This document shows, one piece after another, positions 1 through 7,464 of a stretch of 9,046 nucleotides of DNA. The DNA lies in the NCBI GenBank assembly GCA_900550855.1, contig URTQ01000057.1:1-9046 (forward strand), written 5' to 3'. The stretch's first letter is position 1, and every line of letters begins with the position of its first letter. Under the pieces are notes generated by a model that searched no databases, had not been told where the DNA came from, and worked only from the letters and a program-made list of their open reading frames with translations. A program made the translations under genes and the position numbers. Source of the DNA: an uncultured Eubacteriales bacterium (GTDB lineage Bacteria; Bacillota; Clostridia; Christensenellales; CAG-917).

Positions 1-245
1 GCGCCGTTTGGGTGCGAAGCTGGCGCACAAAGCGCAGTGGCATAAGTAGAGAAATACCCCTATCTATGTGAGTGCCGTAAGGAACGCAGTGACGGAATAG
101 CGATTGTTACGAAGTCAATCGCGTCCTGCCCCCTCTTGCGAACGATGTAAAGTTTGATAGAGAAATGACGCAAGTTTGAGCAATAGGGGAAAGCCCGAAG
201 GGAAGGGGTGACGTGTTTTTTAGAATACACGCCGTCAAACTTTTG
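1..245. repeat. Non-coding, hairpin-rich region, probably a decayed dispersed repeat
   Basis: I see no credible coding sequence here. The stretch is packed with self-complementary segments: GTGCG/CGCAC (12-16 with 24-28), GCGATTG/CAATCGC (100-106 with 116-122), AAAGTTTGA/TCAAACTTT (149-157 with 235-243), CCCCTAT/ATAGGGG (57-63 with 183-189) and CGTGT/ACACG (212-216 with 227-231). The hairpin at 100-122 is flanked by GAC (91-93) and GTC (123-125), as if it were a degenerate version of a longer palindrome. This composition resembles the hairpin-rich, MITE-like repeats scattered through intergenic DNA of gut Clostridia; that resemblance is from memory and unchecked. It could instead be a structured RNA running in from upstream. 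I compared it with T-box, RNase P RNA and tmRNA motifs and found no match. The boundaries are approximate. Confidence 0.35.
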
Positions 246-298
246 TAGAGGAAGAACAACCCCGTGAGGAAGGATGGGGGAAGCTGTATTTTTTTTAA

Positions 299-342
299 TT
301 TTGCAAAAAACTTGTGGATTTATAATTATAATTGTTTATAAT
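299..342 (+). promoter_or_regulatory. Likely promoter region of the aromatic operon
   Basis: The AT-rich stretch before pheA holds three TATAAT hexamers, at 321-326, 327-332 and 337-342. Upstream candidates for a -35 box are TTGCAA (301-306) and TTGTGG (312-317). The best pairings are TTGTGG with a 19-base spacer to the third -10, or TTGCAA with a 20-base spacer to the second; neither spacing is ideal, so the exact start site is uncertain. A T8 run at 289-296 precedes it. No T-box motif, TRAP site or Phe/Tyr-codon leader peptide with its own stop codon was found, so how the operon senses aromatic amino acids is not visible here. Confidence 0.4.
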
Positions 343-360
343 GGATTCAAAGAGGTTATT

Positions 361-1461
361 ATGCAAGACATCAAGGAATCGAGAAAAATAATCAACGAAG
401 TTGACGAGCAGATGGCGCGCTTGTTTGAAAAACGTATGCAAGCGTGCGAACAAATCGCACTTTACAAAAAGCAAAACGGATTGAGCGTTCGCGACAGCGA
501 GAGGGAAGAACAGGTCGTTACGAACAACGCAAAACTCATCGAGTCGCCCGCGCTCGTGCCGTTTTACAAGGATTTTATCCGCGCCACTATGGACGTTTCG
601 TGCAAATATCAATCCTCGCTTATGCGCAAAATGCGCGTGGCGTATTGCGGAACGGAAGGCGCGTTTGCGCATATTGCGGCAAAAAAGATGTACCCCGATT
701 CCGAATACGTTGCGTTCTCGAATTTCCAAGACGCATACGAGGCGACCGAAAGCGGCGATTGCGACTGCTCGGTGCTTCCGCTCGAAAACAGTTACGCGGG
801 CGAAGTCGGCGAGGTTATGGACTTGATTTTTTCGGGCGCGCTTCACATCAATCAAGTGACGGACGTTGCCGTCGTTCACAATCTCATTGCAAAAGACGGC
901 GCGACAATCGAGGATATAAAGACCGTCGTAAGTCACCCCCAAGCGCTCGCGCAATGCGAGGAATATATCAAATCGCACGGCTTTGAAACGAGAGCGTACT
1001 CGAACACCGCTCTTGCGGCAAAGTACGTTGCCGAGGCGCAAGACGGCACGGTTGCGGCAATCGCTTCCGACGAAACGGCAAGAATATTCGGTTTGACCGT
1101 TCTCGATTCGCACATAAACGACAACCACAACAACACCACTCGATTCGCGGCGTTTTCGAGGGCGGAAAATATCCCCGTGTCTATGGGCAAGCGCGAGGAC
1201 GAAAACTTCATTTTGGCGTTCACCGTTCAAAACGAGTCGGGTGCGCTCGCAAGCGCGCTCAACATCATAGGCGCGCACAACTTCAATATGCGCACGCTTC
1301 GTTCCCGTCCTATGAAAGACTTGCAGTGGAACTATTATTTCTACATAGAGGCAGAGGGCAACGTTCGCACGGAAAACGGCAAGGATATGCTTCAAGAATT
1401 GTCCGCTCTTTGCGCAAAACTCAAACTTGTGGGCAGTTACTTTGCCGACAACGTGAGGTGA
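361..1461 (+). CDS. pheA: Bifunctional chorismate mutase / prephenate dehydratase (P-protein)
   Basis: This cytosolic enzyme of 366 residues converts chorismate to prephenate and then to phenylpyruvate, the committed route to phenylalanine. Residues 1-88 form an AroQ-type chorismate mutase; R8, R25, K36, D45, E49 and probably Q84 match the catalytic set of E. coli PheA. Residues 92-268 are prephenate dehydratase, with P-x-E-N-S at 140-144, SHPQAL at 191-196 and the catalytic TRF at 260-262. Residues 285-366 are an ACT domain for phenylalanine feedback; GAL (294-296) is kept, but the usual ESRP reads RSRP (314-317). The ATG at 361 is preferred because AAAGAGG (349-355) precedes it and the mutase domain starts immediately. 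An in-frame ATG at 274 would add a 29-residue hydrophobic extension encoded by the promoter-like DNA. The length matches the family, and aroB follows after 2 nt. Confidence 0.96.
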   Translation: MQDIKESRKIINEVDEQMARLFEKRMQACEQIALYKKQNGLSVRDSEREEQVVTNNAKLIESPALVPFYKDFIRATMDVSCKYQSSLMRKMRVAYCGTEGAFAHIAAKKMYPDSEYVAFSNFQDAYEATESGDCDCSVLPLENSYAGEVGEVMDLIFSGALHINQVTDVAVVHNLIAKDGATIEDIKTVVSHPQALAQCEEYIKSHGFETRAYSNTALAAKYVAEAQDGTVAAIASDETARIFGLTVLDSHINDNHNNTTRFAAFSRAENIPVSMGKREDENFILAFTVQNESGALASALNIIGAHNFNMRTLRSRPMKDLQWNYYFYIEAEGNVRTENGKDMLQELSALCAKLKLVGSYFADNVR

Positions 1462-1463
1462 GT

Positions 1464-2468
1464 ATGATATTTAGCGTAAAGGCGGGCGAAAACGGTTACG
1501 ACGTGGTCGTGGGCAGAGGCATTTTGTCAGACGTCGGCAAACTTTTGAATCTTGACAGGCGCGTGCTTGTCGTCACCGACGACGGTGTGCCGAAAACCTA
1601 TTCCGAAAAGATTGAAAAAGCCTGCGAAAAGTGCGTGAAAGTATGTCTTAAACAAGGCGAGCAAAGCAAAAATTTCGACAATTTCAAACTGCTTTTGCAC
1701 ACTATGCTTCAAAACGATTTCACGAGAAAAGATTGCGTGGTTGCGGTCGGCGGCGGCGTCGTAGGCGATATAGCGGCGTTTTCGGCTTCCTGCTATATGC
1801 GCGGCATCGAGTTTTACAACGTGCCGACAACCTTGCTTTCACAACTCGACTCGTCGGTAGGCGGCAAAACCGCAATAGATTTCGAGGGCGTAAAGAACGT
1901 CGTGGGAAGTTTCTATCAACCCTCGAAAGTCATAATCGATATAGACACGCTCGACACGCTTGACGAAAGGCAGTTGCACGCAGGGCTTGTTGAGGCGATA
2001 AAAATGGCTGCAACGTCCGACAAAAACCTTTTCGAGCGCATAGAAAATAGCAAGAATCTGAAAGACGATTTGCTTGAAATCGTGCAAGCCTCGCTCGCAA
2101 TAAAAAAGGACGTCGTCGAAAAAGACCCCAAAGAAAAAGGACTTCGCAAAGTGTTCAACTTCGGGCATACGCTCGGACACGCAATCGAGAGCGCGCAAAA
2201 CGGCGCGCTTCTGCACGGCGAGTGCGTGGGCATAGGTATGTTGCCTATGTGCTCTAAAGAAGTTGAAAAAAGACTTGAAAAAGTGCTGAAAAAATACCAT
2301 TTACCCACCGCCGCGAACTGCGACGAAAACGAACTTTTGCGCCTTATGACTCACGACAAAAAAGCGGAAGGAAGCAAAATCCGCACTGTCGTCGTGAACG
2401 AGATAGGCTCGTTCGAGTTTGCGGATATGACGGCAAAAGAAATTCTTGAAAGAGAGGATAGATTATGA
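1464..2468 (+). CDS. aroB: 3-dehydroquinate synthase
   Basis: This enzyme performs the second shikimate-pathway step, cyclising DAHP to 3-dehydroquinate with catalytic NAD+ and a divalent metal such as zinc. The 334-residue protein has the NAD-binding GGGVVGD motif (96-102), the substrate loop DSSVGGKTAID (129-139, with K135), and the three expected metal ligands E177 (GLVEAIK), H235 (NFGHTLGHA) and H251 (LLHGE). It is slightly shorter than the usual 350-360 residues, but nothing essential is missing. The ATG at 1464 lies two bases after the pheA stop with GAGGTG just upstream. The same frame is open further back to 1326, inside pheA, but homology begins only at 1464. Its stop overlaps the aroC start by four bases, implying translational coupling. 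Confidence 0.97.
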   Translation: MIFSVKAGENGYDVVVGRGILSDVGKLLNLDRRVLVVTDDGVPKTYSEKIEKACEKCVKVCLKQGEQSKNFDNFKLLLHTMLQNDFTRKDCVVAVGGGVVGDIAAFSASCYMRGIEFYNVPTTLLSQLDSSVGGKTAIDFEGVKNVVGSFYQPSKVIIDIDTLDTLDERQLHAGLVEAIKMAATSDKNLFERIENSKNLKDDLLEIVQASLAIKKDVVEKDPKEKGLRKVFNFGHTLGHAIESAQNGALLHGECVGIGMLPMCSKEVEKRLEKVLKKYHLPTAANCDENELLRLMTHDKKAEGSKIRTVVVNEIGSFEFADMTAKEILEREDRL

Positions 2469-3562
2469 AAAACACGTTCGGACAAAGCGTAGCCTTGACC
2501 GTATTCGGCGAAAGTCACGGCGCAGGCGTAGGCGTCGTTCTCGACGGCTTGTGTTCGGGAATCGACGTTTGCGACGAGGATATAAAAGCGGCGCTTGCAT
2601 TGCGTGCGCCCTCTATGTCCACCGACACCGCAAGACGCGAAAAGGACGAATATCAAATCCTTTCGGGCGTGTTTAACGGCAAGACCACAGGCACGCCGAT
2701 TTGCATTTTCATACCCAACGAAAACACCGATTCCAAAGCGTACGAATACGGCGTCGCTCGCCCCTCGCACGCAGACTACGCGGCGTTTTGCAAGTACGGC
2801 GGATTTGAGGATTATAGAGGCGGCGGACACTTTTCGGGCAGAGTCACGGCAGGTATCGTCGCGGCAGGCGCGATACTCAAAGGCGCGTTGAAAAACGTCG
2901 GCATAACGATAGGTACGCACATACTCGAATGCGACAACGTGCGCGATAACGAGTTTAACGATATACAAAACGAAGTTTTAACCCTCGATTGTGCAAAATT
3001 CCCCGTATTGAACGAGGAAAAAGGCAAAGAGATGATTGCTCGCATAGAGTGGGCAAAGGCAAATCTCGACAGCGTGGGCGGCATAACGCAAACGGCGATA
3101 GTGGGCGTTCCGTCCGGCGTCGGCGAGCCTATGTTCGACAGCGTAGAGGGCGTGCTTTCTCACGCGCTTTTCGCAATCGGCGGTATTAAGGGTATAGAGT
3201 TCGGCAAGGGCTTCGAGATGAGCAGAATGCACGGCTCGGTCGCAAACGATTCTTTTGCAGTAGAGGGCGGAAAGATAACCACCGCAACCAACAACAACGG
3301 CGGCATAAACGGCGGCATTTCAAACGGTATGCCTATACTCTTTAACTGCGCGGTTAAACCCACGCCGTCCATAGCGCAAAAGCAAAACACCGTCGATTTC
3401 GTAAGCGGCAAGGAAAGAGAAATTGAAATCGTCGGCAGACACGACCCTGCAATCGTAAGGCGAGTATGCCACGTTATAAACGGCGTGAGCGCGCTTGCGA
3501 TATGCGATTTGCTTGCGCAAAGATACGGCACGGACGTTTTCAGAAAAGGCATAAGAGAATGA
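2465..3562 (+). CDS. aroC: Chorismate synthase
   Basis: This enzyme carries out the seventh and last common step, eliminating phosphate from EPSP to give chorismate; the family needs reduced FMN. The 365-residue protein carries the GESHG signature (15-19, H18), RPSHAD (99-104, H102), the GGGHFSGR flavin-loop motif (119-126) and RHDP near the C-terminus (325-328). R47 of the N-terminal arginine cluster is kept, but neighbouring positions read R-A-P-S rather than the R-R-P-G of E. coli. I see no separate flavin reductase domain, so reduced FMN must come from another protein. The start overlaps the aroB stop as ATGA, with GAGAGG (2452-2457) seven bases upstream. The next gene also starts by ATGA overlap. 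Confidence 0.97.
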   Translation: MKNTFGQSVALTVFGESHGAGVGVVLDGLCSGIDVCDEDIKAALALRAPSMSTDTARREKDEYQILSGVFNGKTTGTPICIFIPNENTDSKAYEYGVARPSHADYAAFCKYGGFEDYRGGGHFSGRVTAGIVAAGAILKGALKNVGITIGTHILECDNVRDNEFNDIQNEVLTLDCAKFPVLNEEKGKEMIARIEWAKANLDSVGGITQTAIVGVPSGVGEPMFDSVEGVLSHALFAIGGIKGIEFGKGFEMSRMHGSVANDSFAVEGGKITTATNNNGGINGGISNGMPILFNCAVKPTPSIAQKQNTVDFVSGKEREIEIVGRHDPAIVRRVCHVINGVSALAICDLLAQRYGTDVFRKGIRE

Positions 3563-4803
3563 AGTACGGACTTATCGGCGAAAAACTTTCGCACAGTTAT
3601 TCGTGCGAAATACACGCGCTAATCGCTTCTTACGATTACGAACTTAAACCGCTTGCAAAAGACGAAGTGGCAAACTTTTTGCAAGAGCGTGATTTTTGCG
3701 CGATAAACGTCACGATACCCTATAAGGAAGTCGTCATACCTTATCTCGACGTCATATCCGACGAGGCGAGAGCAATCGGCGCGGTGAATACCGTAGTCAA
3801 CAAGGACGGCAAACTTTTCGGCTACAACACCGATTATTACGGCATAAAAGCGTTGTTTGAAAAGGCGAATATAAACCCGTCGGACAAGGACGCGCTCGTG
3901 CTCGGCACGGGCGGCACGGCAAAGACTGCAAGCGCGGTTCTTCGCGCGCTCGGCGCAAAGAGCGTGAGCAAAGTTTCTCGCTCGAAAAAGGACGGCGCAA
4001 TCGACTACGACGAGGCAAGGGAAAGAAAGGATACGCAAATTATTTTCAACGCAACGCCCGTCGGTATGTATCCGAGCGACGAGCAACAGCCGATAGATTT
4101 GCGATATTTCTACAATCTCGAAGGCGTGCTTGACGCGATATATCATCCGCTTTGCACCAATCTCACGTTGCAAGCAAAGGACAAGGGCGCAAAGGCGATA
4201 GGCGGCTTGTATATGCTCGTTGCGCAAGCGGTGTATGCGTCGAGATTGTTCCTCGGAAAAGACGTATCGGACGTAAAAAAGGACGAAATCGAAAGCGTGT
4301 ACGAAAAGATACTCGCCCAAAAGCAAAACGTCGTTCTCGTGGGTATGCCGTCGTCGGGAAAATCCACGATAGGCAAGAGGGTTGCAAGAATCCTCGAAAG
4401 AGAGTTCGTCGATACGGACAGCGAAATAGAAAAGAAAATCGAAATGCCCATAGCCGACTTTTTCGCAAAGTACGGCGAAGCGGAATTTAGAAAAACAGAA
4501 AGCGAAACGGTAAACGAAGTTTCAAAAAAGAGCGCGGCGGTGATTGCTACGGGCGGCGGCGCGGTGCTTGACCAAAACAACGTAAACGCGTTGAAGCGTA
4601 ACGGCAAAATCGTATTTTTGGACAGAAAAATGCAAGATTTGGTGGCAACGAAATCGCGCCCGCTGTCCTCGAATACGGACGATTTGAAAAAACTGTACGA
4701 GAAACGCTATCCCGTATACAACGCGTGCGCGGACTTGAAAATCGCAAACGACGCGAGCGTAAACAAAGCCGCATACGCAATCGCAAAGGAATTTAAAAAA
4801 TGA
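3559..4803 (+). CDS. aroE-aroK: Fused shikimate dehydrogenase - shikimate kinase
   Basis: One 414-residue reading frame carries two consecutive pathway enzymes. Residues 1-250 are shikimate dehydrogenase, which reduces 3-dehydroshikimate with NADPH. It has the SHSYS substrate motif (11-15), catalytic K56 (NVTIPYK) and D92 (GYNTD), the nucleotide loop GTGGTAKT (116-123), R141 at the usual NADP-phosphate site and Q223 in GLYMLVAQA. Residues 257-414 are shikimate kinase: P-loop GMPSSGKST (262-270), DTD (285-287), R311 in the FRKTE motif, GGG (332-334), lid arginine R367 (SRPL) and R383 before YPVY. The short linker is about residues 240-256. Both catalytic sets look intact, and there is no stop or frame change between them. 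The start overlaps the aroC stop (ATGA), with AAAAGG nine bases upstream. Downstream, aroQ begins by ATGA overlap. Confidence 0.95.
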   Translation: MKYGLIGEKLSHSYSCEIHALIASYDYELKPLAKDEVANFLQERDFCAINVTIPYKEVVIPYLDVISDEARAIGAVNTVVNKDGKLFGYNTDYYGIKALFEKANINPSDKDALVLGTGGTAKTASAVLRALGAKSVSKVSRSKKDGAIDYDEARERKDTQIIFNATPVGMYPSDEQQPIDLRYFYNLEGVLDAIYHPLCTNLTLQAKDKGAKAIGGLYMLVAQAVYASRLFLGKDVSDVKKDEIESVYEKILAQKQNVVLVGMPSSGKSTIGKRVARILEREFVDTDSEIEKKIEMPIADFFAKYGEAEFRKTESETVNEVSKKSAAVIATGGGAVLDQNNVNALKRNGKIVFLDRKMQDLVATKSRPLSSNTDDLKKLYEKRYPVYNACADLKIANDASVNKAAYAIAKEFKK

Positions 4804-5234
4804 AAATACTTGTTCTCAACGGTCCTAACATCAATATGCTCGGAATCCGCGAGCCGCAAATTTACGGCAATCGCACCTATTCCGACCTTTTGGAAACCAT
4901 AAAAGAGTACTGCAATTCAAAGAATATCGATGTCGAGTGCTTCCAGTCCAACCATGAGGGCGCGCTCATCGACAAAATCCAAGAGTCGTATTTTGAAAAG
5001 TTCGACGGAATCGTGATAAATCCGGCAGGGTATACGCACACGAGCGTTGCAATCGCGGACGCACTCAAAGGCGTTGACATTCCGTTTGTCGAGGTGCATA
5101 TTTCAAAAGTGGACGAAAGAGAAGACTTCCGCAAGATAAGTTTTGTCAGGAACTATGCGCTCGCAACAATTTCTGGCAAAGGATTCGACGGATATTTAGA
5201 CGCGATAAAAATGCTCGAAAACTTGCAAAAATAA
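4800..5234 (+). CDS. aroQ: 3-dehydroquinate dehydratase, type II
   Basis: This small enzyme (144 residues, usual family length; members form dodecamers) dehydrates 3-dehydroquinate to 3-dehydroshikimate, the third pathway step. Visible family features are LNGPN near the N-terminus, catalytic Y22 (IYG), FQSNHEG (48-54), the INP-x-x-YTHTS loop (73-82, N74) and catalytic H100 in EVHIS, followed by EREDFR (106-111, with R111 at the usual arginine). Two local departures are seen: the loop reads NPAGYTHTS instead of the common NPGAYTHTS, and the residue after HIS is K103 where most homologues have Asn. The ATG overlaps the previous stop (ATGA), with AAAGGA (4785-4790) nine bases upstream. It feeds the fused AroE-AroK encoded just before it. 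Confidence 0.96.
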   Translation: MKILVLNGPNINMLGIREPQIYGNRTYSDLLETIKEYCNSKNIDVECFQSNHEGALIDKIQESYFEKFDGIVINPAGYTHTSVAIADALKGVDIPFVEVHISKVDEREDFRKISFVRNYALATISGKGFDGYLDAIKMLENLQK

Positions 5235-5297
5235 CGCAAAAAACCACACAAAATTAGTATAAAAATCAATAAAAAAACATCATAAAAAACGCAAAAA
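5235..5297 (+). promoter_or_regulatory. A-rich spacer, the only real break in the operon
   Basis: These 63 nt between aroQ and aroA are almost entirely A with some T and C. They carry no Shine-Dalgarno-like sequence next to the aroA start. The 11-mer AACGCAAAAAA occurs at both edges (5233-5243 and 5288-5298). A TATAAA at 5258-5263 could serve as a -10 box, but I see no matching -35 at a proper distance, and there is no hairpin terminator. Possible roles are an S1-type A-rich translation enhancer, an RNA cleavage site or a weak internal promoter; none is shown. Confidence 0.35.
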
Positions 5298-6605
5298 ATG
5301 AGAGTCAAAATCGAAAAATCCACAGCCGAAGGCGCAGTGCTTGCGCCGCCGTCAAAGAGCCTTGCGCATAGGCTTATGATTGCGTGCGCGCTGTCGCAAG
5401 AGGGCGGAAAAGTCGTCGGAATTTCGGACAGCGAAGATATGGCGGCAACTCTCGATTGCATAAACACTCTCGGCATAACCTCGCAAAAAAACGGCGATAC
5501 GGTGACGTTTGATAGAGAGCGCAAAAACGCCGAAACCGATGAGAATAGCGCAAAAACGCAAGGCTTTGAAAACGGCGAAAACGGCGCGTTTGCAAATGCC
5601 GAAAACAAAGCGTATCAAGTTGGCGATTGCTTGAAAAACGCAAAGGTTTTCGATTGCAGAGAGAGCGGAAGCACGCTTAGATTTTTTCTTCCGATTGCCG
5701 CCGCTTTTTTTGAAAAATCGGTGTTTGTAGGCTCAAAGAGATTGCTTGAAAGAGGCGTGGAAGTGTACGAAAAAGCACTCGGCGAAAATGGCGTAAAAGT
5801 GGTTTGCGACGGCGAAAAAATCACGTTGTCGGGACGGCTTAAAAGCGGAATTTACACTTTGCGCGGCGACGTGAGCAGTCAATACGTTTCGGGACTTTTG
5901 TTTGCGCTTCCTATGCTCGACGGCGACAGCGAGATTAGAGTTCTTCCGCCCGTCGAGAGCAGAGCGTATATAGATTTGACAATCGACGTGTTGAAAAAGG
6001 CGGGAATCGAGATTGCCGAAAAAGAGAAAAACGTGTTCTCAATCAAGGGCAATCAACGCTACGGCGGCGGCGAATACGTCGTCGAGGGCGACTGGTCAAA
6101 CGGCGCAATGCTTCTTGCTCTTAACGAACTCGGCGGCACCGTCGAAGTTGCAGGACTTGACGAAAACAGTGTTCAGGGCGACAAAGTTTGCAAGGACATT
6201 TTCAAAAAATTGAACGATAAAAACGCGGTTATCGACCTTGCGAATTGCCCCGATTTAGCACCGATTGCGTTCTGCGTCGCGGCGGTGAAAGATGGTGCGA
6301 CCTTCGTCGGCACGAGGCGGCTCAAAATAAAAGAGAGCGACAGAGCGCAGGCAATGGCGCAAGAACTTGCAAAGTTCGGAATAAACGTCGATGTGCGCGA
6401 AAACGAGGTTGTAATATACAAAAACGATATAAAAACGCCGAATTGTGCGATTTGCGGTCACAACGACCACAGAATCGTTATGGCGTGCAGTATACTTTTA
6501 AGCGCGGTCGGCGGCGTTATCGACGGCGCGGAAGCGGTGAAGAAAAGTTTTCCGAATTTCTTTGAAACGATAGGAAAACTCGGGGTGAAGTATGAAGTTG
6601 AATAA
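5298..6605 (+). CDS. aroA: EPSP synthase (3-phosphoshikimate 1-carboxyvinyltransferase)
   Basis: This enzyme joins PEP to shikimate 3-phosphate, the sixth pathway step and the target of glyphosate. Of 435 residues, PPSKSLAHR (17-25) supplies the phosphoshikimate-binding K20, S21 and R25. ESGSTLRF (122-129) is the PEP/glyphosate loop, with R128 aligned to E. coli R100. SSQYVSG (193-199), the acidic D319 in CPDLAPIA, KESDRA (345-350), HNDHRI (388-393) and KKSFPNFF (415-422) complete the family pattern. Oddity: residues 73-114 are a hydrophilic, Asn/Glu/Lys/Ala-rich stretch with a tandem ENGENG, where relatives usually have only a short turn; the DNA shows GAAAACGGC twice in tandem (5568-5585). 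The ATG at 5298 is preceded only by A-rich sequence with no Shine-Dalgarno, unlike its neighbours. Its end overlaps tyrA by 14 nt. Confidence 0.96.
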   Translation: MRVKIEKSTAEGAVLAPPSKSLAHRLMIACALSQEGGKVVGISDSEDMAATLDCINTLGITSQKNGDTVTFDRERKNAETDENSAKTQGFENGENGAFANAENKAYQVGDCLKNAKVFDCRESGSTLRFFLPIAAAFFEKSVFVGSKRLLERGVEVYEKALGENGVKVVCDGEKITLSGRLKSGIYTLRGDVSSQYVSGLLFALPMLDGDSEIRVLPPVESRAYIDLTIDVLKKAGIEIAEKEKNVFSIKGNQRYGGGEYVVEGDWSNGAMLLALNELGGTVEVAGLDENSVQGDKVCKDIFKKLNDKNAVIDLANCPDLAPIAFCVAAVKDGATFVGTRRLKIKESDRAQAMAQELAKFGINVDVRENEVVIYKNDIKTPNCAICGHNDHRIVMACSILLSAVGGVIDGAEAVKKSFPNFFETIGKLGVKYEVE

Positions 6606-7464
6606 GGATATGAAAATTCTCATCGTCGGTTTGGGACTCATAGGCGGCAGTTACGCAGAGGCGCTTTCAAAAAAGGGCTATGAGGTAGGCGCAATCGACA
6701 AGAGCAGAGAGGCGATAGATTACGCGCTCGAAAAAGGTTATATCGCAAGCGGCTCTACCGAAGTCGCGAGCGAATACGTCGGCAAATTCGACTTAATCGT
6801 GTTTGCACTTTATCCGCATACGTTCGTAGAGTGGATTGAAAAGAATCAAGACTGCTTCAAGTCGGGCGCGGTGATAACCGACGTTACCGGCGTAAAGGGC
6901 GGCGTTGTCGAAAAGGTGCAGAGCGTGCTTCGCAGCGACGTTGAATTTATAAGCGCTCACCCTATGGCAGGCAGAGAGTGTTCGGGCGTTGAGAACGCAA
7001 AGGCGGAAATTTTCGAGGGCGCAAACTACATCGTCGTGCCGACCGAAAAGAATACGCAAAGCGCAATCGAACTTTGCGAGGATTTGGGAAGACAACTCGG
7101 CTTCAAACATATATGCACGCTCACCGTAAAACAACACGACGAGATGGTGGGATTCCTTTCCCATCTCACGCACTGTATCGCGGTGTCGCTTATGGTATGC
7201 AAAGAGAGCGAACATCTTGCCGATTATACGGGGGATTCCTTCCGCGACCTCACTCGAATCGCAAAGATAAACGACGAGATGTGGTCAGAGTTGTTCCTTG
7301 CAAACAAGGACGAGATAGTCGAGCAAATGGACCTTTTCGAGCAACACTTCGACAAACTCAAAAAGTGTATCGAGTCCGACGACAGAGAAGGCATACGAGA
7401 GATGATGCGCCTTTCGACCAAGCGTCGCAAGGTTTTCGATAAATGCAACGAGGTGAAAGAATGA
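6592..7464 (+). CDS. tyrA: Prephenate dehydrogenase
   Basis: This enzyme oxidatively decarboxylates prephenate to 4-hydroxyphenylpyruvate, opening the tyrosine branch. The 290-residue protein starts with the dinucleotide fold GLGLIGGS (13-20); D36 at the end of the second strand points to NAD+ rather than NADP+. Further family marks are DVTGVKG (97-103), SAHPMAGRE (121-129, H123), SHLTH (190-194) and SFRDLTRIA (216-224). There is no chorismate mutase or ACT domain, so it is the short monofunctional form with no visible regulatory domain. Arogenate use cannot be excluded from sequence alone. The start at 6592, preceded by GGGGTGA (6582-6588), overlaps aroA by 14 nt. A second ATG at 6610 (M7), with AAGGA two bases before it, is a possible alternative and leaves the whole fold intact. 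Confidence 0.95.
   Translation: MKLNKDMKILIVGLGLIGGSYAEALSKKGYEVGAIDKSREAIDYALEKGYIASGSTEVASEYVGKFDLIVFALYPHTFVEWIEKNQDCFKSGAVITDVTGVKGGVVEKVQSVLRSDVEFISAHPMAGRECSGVENAKAEIFEGANYIVVPTEKNTQSAIELCEDLGRQLGFKHICTLTVKQHDEMVGFLSHLTHCIAVSLMVCKESEHLADYTGDSFRDLTRIAKINDEMWSELFLANKDEIVEQMDLFEQHFDKLKKCIESDDREGIREMMRLSTKRRKVFDKCNEVKE

Noticed and set aside
1..290. T-box, RNase P RNA, tmRNA or group II intron end
   Set aside because: I looked for the T-box core, RNase P conserved loops, tmRNA tag and tRNA-like ends, and a domain V helix; none is present.
250..296. CCCC...GGGG stem followed by a T8 run as a terminator for an upstream gene
   Set aside because: The stem is only 4 bp with a 12-nt loop, and about 8 nt separate it from the T run; too weak to call.
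341..391. Short ORF from the ATG at 341 as a phenylalanine leader peptide
   Set aside because: It contains no Phe or Tyr codons, overlaps the pheA start and has no paired attenuator hairpins.
295..1395. 366-codon minus-strand open frame opposite pheA
   Set aside because: It mirrors the codon pattern of pheA, has Arg/Val-rich composition without any family motif, and lacks its own ribosome binding site and operon context.
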